From Oscillospiraceae bacterium (GTDB lineage Bacteria; Bacillota; Clostridia; Oscillospirales; Oscillospiraceae): DNA of 6,313 nt. Each line of letters begins with the position of its first letter. Within the stretch, counting starts at the first letter, position 1. The stretch lies in contig JAHHSD010000071.1 in the NCBI GenBank assembly GCA_020025425.1, positions 1-6,313 on the forward strand, in the 5' to 3' direction. The translations under genes were made by a program, and so were the position numbers. The notes below the pieces were generated by a model. That model saw only the letters and a program-made list of their open reading frames with translations, was not told the origin of the DNA and did not search any database. Positions 1-5,686 of the stretch are shown here, in pieces.

Positions 1-115
1 CTGGCGTCTTTTCCCCGATTTTTGACGGGAAAAATCGGGTCGCCCGGGGGCGAAATCATCCTAACCACGGTCCCGCCCAAAGGCGAACAATCAAGCTCAT
101 CCCGCCCGCAGGCGA
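1..115 (+). repeat. Left-edge copy of the intergenic repeat (tail of block A), cut by the window start
   Basis: The sequence starts inside block A: positions 1-55 are identical to 6115-6169. It holds a perfect 10-bp hairpin (stem CCCGATTTTT 14-23, loop GACGGG, return stem 30-39) and then a GC hairpin, TCGCCC-GG-GGGCGA, at 40-53. After that come two tandem versions of CCCGCCCnnAGGCGAA, at 72-87 and 101-116, set 29 bp apart. The element ends about 15 nt beyond the mutS stop, so on the minus strand it forms the mutS 3' flank. It could act as an mRNA 3' structure or terminator, but no U-run follows the stems and this is unproven. The stretch 1-130 holds no gene. Confidence 0.85.
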
Positions 116-130
116 ACTTGAATCGAATCC

Positions 131-2740
131 TCACTCATTCAAATCCTGCTTCAGCTCCGCCAGCAGATTGAGCGCCTCAATGGGCGAAAGAATATTCACA
201 TCGGTCATCCGCAGCTTTTTCAGCACGGTCTCCCCGCCCAGCTGCCCCAGGGACAGCTGCTCCTCCGCTGGGGCGGCGGTAGGGGCGGGACGGGCTGTGC
301 CCTCTCCGGCCTCCAGCTCCTCCAGAAGCTCCCTGGCCCGGCGGATCACCCGGTCGGGGACCCCGGCCAGCTTGGCCACCTCGATGCCATAGCTCTGGTC
401 GGCCCCGCCCCGGACAATCTTCCGCAGGAAAATCACGTCGTCCTTCCGCTTTTTCGCGGCGATATTGTAGTTTTTTACCCCGGCGATCTGGCCCTCCAGC
501 ACGGTCAGCTCGTGGTAGTGGGTGGCAAACAGGGTCTTGCAGCCCAGCCGCCGGTGGTCGGCGCAGTACTCCACCACCGCCCGGGCGATAGCCATGCCGT
601 CGTAGGTGGAGGTGCCCCGTCCGATCTCGTCCAGAATCAGCAGGGAGCGGGGGGTGGCGTTTTTCAGCAGCTGGGCCACCTCAGTCATCTCCACCATGAA
701 GGTGGACTGTCCGGCGGACAGGTCGTCGCTGGCCCCGATGCGGGTGAAGATCCGGTCCACTACGCCGATATGGGCGCTCTTGGCGGGGACAAAGGAGCCC
801 ATCTGGGCCATGATGGTGATGAGCGCCACCTGGCGCATGTAGGTGGATTTTCCCGCCATGTTGGGGCCGGTGATAATGGCGCACAGGTCCTCGCCGCAGT
901 CCATGTGGGTGTCGTTGGGGACGAACACCCCGTCCTTGAGCACCTTCTCCACCACCGGGTGCCGGCCCTCGGTGATGTGGATGGCGTTGGAGTCATCCAC
1001 CTGGGGCATGCAGTAGTTGTTGGCGGCGGCCACCACGGCCAGGGCGTTGAGCACATCCACCTGGGCCACGGCGGCGGCGGCGGCCTGGATCTGGCTCACA
1101 TGGGCGCAGACCTCGTCCCGCAGGCGGCAGAAAATCTGGTACTCCAGGGCCGTCACCTTGTCCTCGGCGGAGAGGATGGTGTGCTCCAGCTCCTTCAGCT
1201 CCTGGGAGATGTAGCGCTCGGAGTTCACCGTGGTCTGCTTGCGGACCCAGTCCTGGGGGACCAGGCCGGACTGGGCCTTTGCCACCTCGATATAGTAGCC
1301 AAAGACCTTGTTATAGCCGATCTTCATGTTCTTAATACCGGTTTTTTCCTTGGTGACCCGCTCCATCTCCAGCCGGATGTCAGCGCCGTTGTCGATGATG
1401 CCCCGCAGGCGGTCCACCTCGGGGTCGAAGCCCTCCCGGATCAGCTTGCCCTCCCGGACGGAGAAGGGGGGCTCGTCCACCAGGGCCCGGCTGAGCAGGT
1501 CCCGCAGCTGGGGCAGGTCGTCCAGCTCCCCCCGCAGGCTCTGGAGCAGGGCGCTCTGGCAGGGCTCCAGCAGCTCCTTGATCCTCGGCAGCCTGCCCAG
1601 ACCCTGATTAAGGGCGGCCAGATCCCGGCCCCCGGCGGAGCCGTAGACCACCCGGCCGATGAGCCGCTCCAGGTCGGTGACCTCCCGCAGGGTGAGGGTC
1701 AGCTCCTCCCGGGTGATAATATCCTCGCAGAGGTCGCTCACAGCCTGCTGGCGCCGTCCGATCTGAACGGGGGATAGGAGGGGTCTCTCCATCCATCCCC
1801 GCATCAGGCGGCCTCCCATGGCCGTTTTCGTGCGGTCCAGCACCCACAGCAGGGAGCCCTTCTTCTCCTTGGAGCGCAGGGTCTCGGTGAGCTCCAGGGT
1901 CTGCCGGGCGGTGAGGTCCAGCTCCAGGAACTGGCCGGTGGTGTAGTAGTGGAACTTGGCGATGTGGCCCAGGTCGGTTTTCTGGGTCTCATACAGGTAG
2001 GACAGCAGGCCCCCCGCCGCCTGGACACAGGCGGTCTCCTCCGGGGGCAGGGTGTCCAGGCCCTCGGTGAACTGCTTGTCCACCAGGGGGCGGGCCACAT
2101 CCAGGCGGAAGCGGCCCTCGCCGCCGTTTTCACAGGAGCAGTCCAGCCGGTCCTTCAGGAACTCCCGCAGACCGTCCAGGGACCAGGCCCCGTCAGACAG
2201 CACGGCCTCGGTGGGGGAGAAGCGGGCCAGCTCGTTGGTCAGGTGGCCATAGCCCTCCTCGCCGGCGGGGAAGGATGCCGCAAAGACCTCGCCGGTGGAG
2301 ATGTCGCACAGGCACAGGCCCAGCACCTGGGAGTCGGCGTAAATGCCGCAGATGAAGTTGTTTTTGCCCTCCTCCAGCATGGAGGAGGCGATGACGGTGC
2401 CCGGGGTGACCACCCGGATGATGTCCCGGTCCACCAGCCCCTTGGCCAGGGCCGGGTCCTCGGTCTGCTCGCAGATGGCCACCTTGTAGCCCTTGGCGAT
2501 GAGCCGGGCGATGTAGCCCTCGCAGGAGTGGTAGGGCACGCCGCACATGGGGGTGCGCTCCTCGGGGGGCTTGTTCCGGTCCCGGGTGGTCAGGGTCAGG
2601 TCCAGCTCCTTGGACACCAGCTTGGCGTCCTCATGGAACATCTCGTAAAAATCACCCAGACGGAAAAACAGGATGGAGTCCGGGTGCTTGGCCTTCATGT
2701 CCAGATATTGCTGCATCATGGGGGTCATTTTGTCGGCCAT
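131..2740 (-). CDS. mutS: DNA mismatch repair protein MutS
   Basis: MutS recognises mispaired or unpaired bases and, as an ATP-dependent sliding clamp, recruits MutL. The 869-aa product has the usual MutS1 length and layout. The N-terminal mismatch-binding domain carries the GDFYEMF motif (F31 and E33 of the Phe-x-Glu pair). Connector, lever and clamp regions follow. The ATPase domain has Walker A GPNMAGKST (about 625-633), STFMVEM (679-685), Walker B LLILDEIG (700-707) and FATHYHEL (738-745). Near the C-terminus, QLSLG (828-832) resembles a beta-clamp-binding motif, and the last residues (SPIEALNLLAELK) match the C-terminal dimerisation segment. I chose the ATG at 2740 because AAGGTGA (2746-2752) lies 5 nt upstream. 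An in-frame GTG at 2749 overlaps that site and is less likely. mutS often follows miaB directly; here a repeat-filled spacer separates them. A mutL beyond the left edge is plausible but not visible. Confidence 0.98.
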   Translation of the reverse strand: MADKMTPMMQQYLDMKAKHPDSILFFRLGDFYEMFHEDAKLVSKELDLTLTTRDRNKPPEERTPMCGVPYHSCEGYIARLIAKGYKVAICEQTEDPALAKGLVDRDIIRVVTPGTVIASSMLEEGKNNFICGIYADSQVLGLCLCDISTGEVFAASFPAGEEGYGHLTNELARFSPTEAVLSDGAWSLDGLREFLKDRLDCSCENGGEGRFRLDVARPLVDKQFTEGLDTLPPEETACVQAAGGLLSYLYETQKTDLGHIAKFHYYTTGQFLELDLTARQTLELTETLRSKEKKGSLLWVLDRTKTAMGGRLMRGWMERPLLSPVQIGRRQQAVSDLCEDIITREELTLTLREVTDLERLIGRVVYGSAGGRDLAALNQGLGRLPRIKELLEPCQSALLQSLRGELDDLPQLRDLLSRALVDEPPFSVREGKLIREGFDPEVDRLRGIIDNGADIRLEMERVTKEKTGIKNMKIGYNKVFGYYIEVAKAQSGLVPQDWVRKQTTVNSERYISQELKELEHTILSAEDKVTALEYQIFCRLRDEVCAHVSQIQAAAAAVAQVDVLNALAVVAAANNYCMPQVDDSNAIHITEGRHPVVEKVLKDGVFVPNDTHMDCGEDLCAIITGPNMAGKSTYMRQVALITIMAQMGSFVPAKSAHIGVVDRIFTRIGASDDLSAGQSTFMVEMTEVAQLLKNATPRSLLILDEIGRGTSTYDGMAIARAVVEYCADHRRLGCKTLFATHYHELTVLEGQIAGVKNYNIAAKKRKDDVIFLRKIVRGGADQSYGIEVAKLAGVPDRVIRRARELLEELEAGEGTARPAPTAAPAEEQLSLGQLGGETVLKKLRMTDVNILSPIEALNLLAELKQDLNE

Positions 2741-2745
2741 GATGG

Positions 2746-2752
2746 TCACCTT
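2746..2752 (-). promoter_or_regulatory. mutS ribosome binding site
   Basis: AAGGTGA on the minus strand, 5 nt before the ATG at 2740. It decides between that ATG and the upstream GTG (2749), whose codon lies inside the site. No convincing -35/-10 pair was found in the roughly 100 nt upstream. Confidence 0.65.
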
Positions 2753-2821
2753 CTTTGTCTAAATCTAAATTTCCGGGGGAATGCGTGGGGGCCGCCCGGC
2801 GGCGGGGTTTTCATCGTTTTT

Positions 2822-2844
2822 CTGGTGGTTTAATCTCGTTTTTC
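2822..2844 (+). repeat. Short box GGTTTnATCTCGTTTTTC, copy 1 of 3
   Basis: A 23-nt box beginning CTGGtGGTTTaATC matches 6218-6240 with two differences, and the minus strand of 3492-3514. In both other copies it sits inside block B next to the AATCTTGTAACTG segment. Here it stands alone between block A and mutS, in the orientation opposite to block A of this locus. Just before it, at 2814-2820, CGTTTTT is a partial second hit. It is a detached fragment of block B. Confidence 0.7.
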
Positions 2845-2851
2845 GGAAGTT

Positions 2852-2872
2852 AAGGCGACGGGTTCTCGCCTT
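2852..2872. other. Perfect 7-bp hairpin upstream of mutS
   Basis: AAGGCGA (2852-2858), loop CGGGTTC, TCGCCTT (2866-2872). It lies at the degenerate edge of block A, where the repeat's usual CCCGCCCGCAGGCG is changed to a CCCGTTCGAAGGCG form. Role unknown. Confidence 0.5.
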
Positions 2873-3179
2873 CGAACGGGACGGGGGCTGGGATAGTTTC
2901 GCCCCCGGGCGACCCGATTTTTCCCGTCAAAAATCGGGGAAAAGACGCCTGGGGCTCCGGCCCCTGGTACCCCATTGAGAGGGCGGCGGTGGGGTTTTAA
3001 TAACCCGCCCAGACCTGCAACTCACTGCACATCGCGAATCAAACCGGCGCTTGAACCACTCCGCCTGCCGGCCCGCGTAAAGAGCATTGCAGGCCCTGAA
3101 CCAGTTACGTCTCAATCACCCTGCGAAAAGGCCGCCAATGTCTGCCTGCTTCTCTTGAAACTCTGGCTGGTGAAGAAGG
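2866..3179 (-). repeat. Intergenic repeat block A, copy between miaB and mutS
   Basis: Read on the minus strand this block aligns end to end with 5889-6199 on the plus strand. Two runs are perfect: 68 nt (3093-3160 = 5906-5973) and 53 nt (2897-2949 = 6117-6169). Between them lie scattered substitutions and one poorly conserved stretch (about 3020-3036). Structural parts, in plus coordinates, are the GC hairpin 2899-2912, the 10-bp hairpin 2913-2938, the GGGGC/GCCCC hairpin 2948-2967 and the CCGGCG/TGCCGG stem 3044-3071. Both strands are open for 60 codons or more, but substitution patterns do not favour coding. No transposase, tRNA or known riboswitch was recognised in it. Confidence 0.9.
2948..2967. 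other. GGGGC-TCCG-GCCCC hairpin with covarying partner in the other copy
   Basis: GGGGC (2951-2955), loop TCCG, GCCCC (2960-2964), with outer CC/GG pairs around a T-T mismatch. The block A copy on the right has a hairpin at the same place (6098-6118) whose inner closing pair is T-A instead of C-G. Both sides changed together. Confidence 0.65.
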
Positions 3180-3398
3180 TTTGTGCTGTATTTCTGAAAG
3201 CACCGTGTTTCCTCAGAACACCGCACCCGGTGCGGCCTTGCCGGCAGTTCTAAAAAGTGCAGGACAATACAAGTCTGCGGGGTGGCTGAGCGAGGGGCGG
3301 CAGCCGAAGTCAGACAAGCGCCTGACCGATTCGTTTAGGGCTGGACCTTACAGTTTGGGGGCCTTCTAAGCTTGTACCGGCCGCGGGCTTTTGGGGTT
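3180..3398. other. Single-copy, hairpin-dense spacer between repeat blocks
   Basis: This 219-nt stretch between block A and block B has no counterpart elsewhere in the window. It contains a run of stem-loops: GTGCT/AGCAC (3183-3203), GTGTT-TCCTCAG-AACAC (3205-3221), CCGCAC-CCG-GTGCGG (3221-3235), GGCTG/CAGCC (3284-3305) and GTCAG/CTGAC (3309-3326). A plus-strand 62-codon ORF (3181-3369) runs through it but has no clear start signal and no recognisable domain. No promoter was identified. It may be a structured RNA or the relic of a further repeat module; no RNA family is claimed. Confidence 0.4.
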
Positions 3399-3418
3399 TC
3401 AGGGGCCGCAGCCCCTGA
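3399..3418. other. Perfect 8-bp GC hairpin
   Basis: TCAGGGGC (3399-3406), loop CGCA, GCCCCTGA (3411-3418). It abuts the edge of block B. On the minus strand it is followed by AACCCCAAAA rather than a U-run, so it is not a classical intrinsic terminator in that direction; the plus strand continues TCGTTTTCC, a weak T-run. Confidence 0.6.
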
Positions 3419-3535
3419 TCGTTTTCCGTCTGCTTTTGCGACCAAAAGCAGACCCCGCCGGGAGGGCGAGGACTTTTGCCCTCGAATACCAGAAAAACGA
3501 GATAAAACCGCCAGCTAAACAGTTACAAGATTCCG
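3419..3535 (-). repeat. Intergenic repeat block B, copy downstream of miaB
   Basis: Matches the reverse complement of 6200-6313. The first 55 nt (3419-3473 versus 6313-6259) are identical. They include a perfect 10-bp hairpin with stem GTCTGCTTTT (3428-3437), loop GCGACC and return 3444-3453. Next comes a variable segment with a GAGGGC/GCCCTC stem (3462-3483) that is weakened in the other copy. The third box GGTTTnATCTCGTTTTTC (minus strand, 3492-3514) and CAGTTACAAGATT complete the block. Confidence 0.88.
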
Positions 3536-3579
3536 CCCGGGGGCGAAATCATCCTAACCCCCGTCCCGCCCGCAGGCGG
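3536..3579 (+). repeat. Sub-block of the repeat inverted relative to its flank
   Basis: This 44-nt unit runs from CCCGGGGGCGAAA to CCCGCCCGCAGGCGG. The same unit occurs at 6157-6199 and, as a related form, at 45-86. At 6157-6199 its GGCGG end touches AATCTTGTAACTG. Here the CCCGGG end touches the same flank (CAGTTACAAGATT, 3520-3532), so the unit is flipped. CCGCC/GGCGG at its ends could have served as the crossover site. On the minus strand the unit begins 23 nt after the miaB stop, so its CGCC-TGCG-GGCG hairpin forms the miaB mRNA 3' flank. Confidence 0.75.
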
Positions 3580-3602
3580 AACACCTCAGCTCACAAAATT
3601 TC

Positions 3603-5012
3603 TCACACCAGCTCACCAAACAGCGACCACTTATTGGCGCTGGTGATCCGCACCTGGCGGAACTGTCCCACGGCGTCGCCCTGACCCTTCACCCGGACCA
3701 GCCGGTTGCCCGGGGTGCGGGCAGTAAAGGCGTAGTCGGGGTCGTCGGAGCAGCCGTCGATGAGACAGCGCTGGGTGGTGCCCACATAGGCGGCGTGCTT
3801 CTCCTCGGAGATCTGGTCCTGGAGGGCCACCAGGCGGTTGAAGTTGACCAGCTTCTCCTCCCGGGTCATGGGGTCGTCCATCTCAGCGGCGGGTGTGCCC
3901 TTTCTGGGGGAGTAGATGAAGGTGAACAGGGCGTCATAGCGCACCTCCTCCAGTACCTTCAGGGTGTCCTCAAACTCCTCGGTGGTCTCACCGGGGAAGC
4001 CCACAATCACATCGGAGGTGAGGGTAACATGGGGGATCAGGCTCTTCAGGTCCCGGATCTTGTCCAGGTACTGCTCCCGGGTGTGGCGGCGGTTCATCAC
4101 CTTCAGGATGCGGTCATTGCCCGCCTGGAAGGGGAGATGGAGGGAGGGGGCCACCTTCTCGCACCGGGCCATGGTCTCAAAGAGCTTGTGGGTGGCGTCC
4201 TTGGGGTGGGAGGTCATAAAGCGGATCAAGAACTCGCCGGGGATCTGGTTGGCCTGGGCCAGCAGGTCGGCAAAGTCCATGGGCTCGCTGAGGTCCTTTC
4301 CGTAGGAATTCACGTTCTGGCCCAGCAGGGTGATGTCCTTGTAGCCCTCGGCCACCAGGCTGCGGATCTCGTCCAGGATCTCCTGGGGCTGGCGGGAGCG
4401 CTCCCGGCCCCGGGTGTAGGGGACGATGCAGTAGGAGCAGAAGTTATTGCAGCCGTACATGATGGACACCCAGGCCTTCACCTTGTCCTGGCGGACCACG
4501 GGGATGCCCTCCGCAATGGAGCCGGCCTCATCGGGGGTCTGGAAGATCCGGCCCTTCTGGGTGAGCAGGGACTGGACCATCTCAGGGAAACGCCACAGGG
4601 CGTGGGTGCCAAAGACCAGGTCCACATGGCGGAAGGACTGCCTGATCTTCTCCGTCACATGCTGCTCCTGCATCATGCAGCCGCACAGGCAGATGAGCTG
4701 GCCGGGGTGGCGGCGCTTCACATGGACCAGGGCGCCCACGTTGCCCAGCACCTTCTGCTCGGCGTGCTCCCGGATGGCACAGGTGTTGATGACGATGATC
4801 CGGGCCTGCTCCACGTCCTGGGTGAAGCCGAAGCCCATACGGGCCAGATAGCCCCGGAGCTGCTCGGAGTCGGCCTCGTTCTGCTGGCAGCCGTAGGTCT
4901 CCACGCAGGCCAGAGGCTTCTCCTCCTCCTGGAAGAGCTGGGCAATCTGGTCGCAGACGGCCAGCTGCCGGTCGATCTCCTGCTGGGAGATCTGGGTGGT
5001 GGTGCGTTCCAT
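3603..5012 (-). CDS. miaB: tRNA-2-methylthio-N6-dimethylallyladenosine synthase MiaB
   Basis: MiaB is a radical-SAM enzyme that adds the 2-methylthio group to i6A at position 37 of tRNAs reading UNN codons, using two [4Fe-4S] clusters. The 469-aa product has the full family layout. The N-terminal methylthiotransferase domain supplies three auxiliary-cluster cysteines: ETYGCQQNEADS (C42), NTCAIREHAEQK (C78) and CLCGCMMQEQ (C112). The radical-SAM core has MYGCNNFCSYC (CxxxCxxC, C188/C192/C195), followed by GFPGETTEEFEDT. The last 60 or so residues form a TRAM RNA-binding domain. I chose the ATG at 5012 because GGAGG lies 8 nt upstream. An in-frame ATG at 5027 would add five residues, but it sits just upstream of, and abuts, that ribosome site. 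The gene has its own promoter, and hairpins separate it from rnhA. The usual downstream partner mutS is about 860 bp away. Confidence 0.98.
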   Translation of the reverse strand: MERTTTQISQQEIDRQLAVCDQIAQLFQEEEKPLACVETYGCQQNEADSEQLRGYLARMGFGFTQDVEQARIIVINTCAIREHAEQKVLGNVGALVHVKRRHPGQLICLCGCMMQEQHVTEKIRQSFRHVDLVFGTHALWRFPEMVQSLLTQKGRIFQTPDEAGSIAEGIPVVRQDKVKAWVSIMYGCNNFCSYCIVPYTRGRERSRQPQEILDEIRSLVAEGYKDITLLGQNVNSYGKDLSEPMDFADLLAQANQIPGEFLIRFMTSHPKDATHKLFETMARCEKVAPSLHLPFQAGNDRILKVMNRRHTREQYLDKIRDLKSLIPHVTLTSDVIVGFPGETTEEFEDTLKVLEEVRYDALFTFIYSPRKGTPAAEMDDPMTREEKLVNFNRLVALQDQISEEKHAAYVGTTQRCLIDGCSDDPDYAFTARTPGNRLVRVKGQGDAVGQFRQVRITSANKWSLFGELV

Positions 5013-5020
5013 GCTGTTGT

Positions 5021-5025
5021 CCTCC
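5021..5025 (-). promoter_or_regulatory. miaB ribosome binding site
   Basis: GGAGG on the minus strand with an 8-nt spacer to the ATG at 5012. It lies within the codons that would follow the alternative ATG at 5027, which argues for the downstream start. Confidence 0.8.
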
Positions 5026-5066
5026 ATATTCGGAAATCACCCGTCAGGGCGTAATTTTAGGCATAT

Positions 5067-5095
5067 ATCATATCATTTTTCCCCGCCAAGTACAA
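5067..5095 (-). promoter_or_regulatory. Predicted sigma-A promoter of miaB
   Basis: On the minus strand, -35 TTGTAC (5095-5090), a 17-bp spacer and -10 TATGAT (5072-5067) in an AT-rich stretch (ATGATATGATATAT) that stands out from its GC-rich surroundings. Transcription would start near 5060, giving a leader of about 48 nt before the ATG at 5012. It lies just downstream of the rnhA terminator hairpins, which suits an independent miaB transcript. Confidence 0.7.
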
Positions 5096-5111
5096 GTATC
5101 GTCCGCAATTC

Positions 5112-5139
5112 TTCCACATTTTCTCTCTGAAATGTGGAA
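5112..5139. other. 10-bp AT-rich inverted repeat upstream of miaB promoter
   Basis: TTCCACATTT (5112-5121), loop TCTCTCTG, AAATGTGGAA (5130-5139). It directly abuts the terminator stem at 5139 and lies 17 bp upstream of the miaB -35. It has no following U-run on the minus strand, so it may be a secondary terminator stem or a DNA-binding palindrome; the sequence does not decide. Confidence 0.6.
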
Positions 5140-5174
5140 AATTCCCCAGGAAATTTACGTTTCCTGGGGAATTT
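5139..5174 (-). terminator. Intrinsic terminator of rnhA
   Basis: A perfect 15-bp stem, AAATTCCCCAGGAAA (5139-5153) with TTTCCTGGGGAATTT (5160-5174), around a 6-nt loop. It has a CCCCAGG core and A/T tracts on both sides, so it could work in both directions. On the minus strand it begins 74 nt after the rnhA stop and ends in a T-run (AATTTT), as expected for rnhA termination. Confidence 0.85.
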
Positions 5175-5219
5175 CGTTTATTATCTTGATTTTTGGCGCC
5201 GGATTGCTCTTTTTGTGCA

Positions 5220-5239
5220 CACCGGAGCGGAAACCGGTG
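5220..5239. other. 6-bp hairpin just after the rnhA stop
   Basis: CACCGG (5220-5225), an 8-nt loop, CCGGTG (5234-5239), 9 nt past the rnhA stop on the minus strand. It is followed there by an A-run (GCACAAAAAG), not a U-run, so it is unlikely to be a terminator itself. It may shield the mRNA 3' end. Confidence 0.4.
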
Positions 5240-5248
5240 GATACTGGG

Positions 5249-5686
5249 TCACTTGAATTTGTGGCTCTCCATCACGGCCAGCTCGTCGCAGCGGTTGTTG
5301 TACTGGTTCTCCGCGTGGCCCTTGACCCAGTGGAGGGACACCTGGTGGTAGTCGTACAGCTCCAGCAGTCTGGCCCACAGATCCGCGTTGAGGGCGGGCT
5401 TCTTGTCCGACTTCACCCAGCCCTTGGCCCGCCAGCTCTTGGCCCAGCCCTTGGCCAGGGCGTCGATGACATATTTGGAGTCGGAATAGAGCTCCACCTG
5501 GCAGGGCTCCTTCAGGGCCGCCAGGGCGGTGATCACCCCGGTGAGCTCCATCCGGTTGTTGGTGGTCTGGGGCTCGCCCCCGGACAGCTCCTTCTTGTGG
5601 GGGCCGTACATCAGGATGGCCCCCCAGCCGCCGGGGCCGGGGTTGCCGGAGCAGGCGCCGTCGGTGTAGATAGTTACAGTTTTCAT
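5249..5686 (-). CDS. rnhA: Ribonuclease HI
   Basis: RNase HI cleaves the RNA strand of RNA:DNA hybrids, clearing R-loops and primers in the cytoplasm. The 145-aa product is a complete single-domain enzyme. It starts MKTVTIYTDGACSGNPGPGG, with catalytic D9, then E47 (NNRMEL), D69 (YSDSKYV), H124 (WVKGH) and D134 (NRCDELA). These are the DEDD residues plus the catalytic His loop. A basic, Trp-rich protrusion (KGWAKSWRAKGWVK, about 79-92) is like that of the E. coli type and unlike forms lacking it. The ATG at 5686 follows GGAGGAGGAG (5689-5698). Starts further upstream would lack similarity to the family. The start overlaps the stop of a 44-codon ORF as ATGA, suggesting translational coupling. 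A hairpin terminator follows. Confidence 0.98.
   Translation of the reverse strand: MKTVTIYTDGACSGNPGPGGWGAILMYGPHKKELSGGEPQTTNNRMELTGVITALAALKEPCQVELYSDSKYVIDALAKGWAKSWRAKGWVKSDKKPALNADLWARLLELYDYHQVSLHWVKGHAENQYNNRCDELAVMESHKFK

Noticed and set aside
512..1777. Long plus-strand ORF of 421 codons inside mutS
   Set aside because: It is the antisense shadow of a well-conserved mutS sequence in GC-rich DNA. The His/Gly/Leu-rich product has no domain pattern and no ribosome site.
2975..3253. Plus-strand ORF (RIKPALEPLRLPARVKS...) shared with the minus strand of 5759-6091
   Set aside because: The shared part follows directly from block A nucleotide identity. The tails diverge completely and altering changes are as common as silent ones, so no separate gene is claimed.
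3279..3330. tRNA-Ser-like stretch (GGTGGCTGAGCGA...GGCAGCC)
   Set aside because: It resembles a D-arm, but no anticodon stem, T-arm (GGTTCGAnTCC) or acceptor pairing follows.
2866..3602. Insertion sequence or group II intron
   Set aside because: No transposase or reverse transcriptase ORF, no target-site duplication that I can define, and no domain V-like hairpin.
3391..3684. Plus-strand ORF of 97 codons with a counterpart at 6012-6296 (minus)
   Set aside because: Similarity is confined to block B DNA, and the ORF runs into the antisense of miaB. It looks like a repeat-derived spurious ORF.
3795..5054. Plus-strand ORF of 419 codons opposite miaB
   Set aside because: Antisense shadow of miaB, with the same low-complexity His/Gly/Leu composition.
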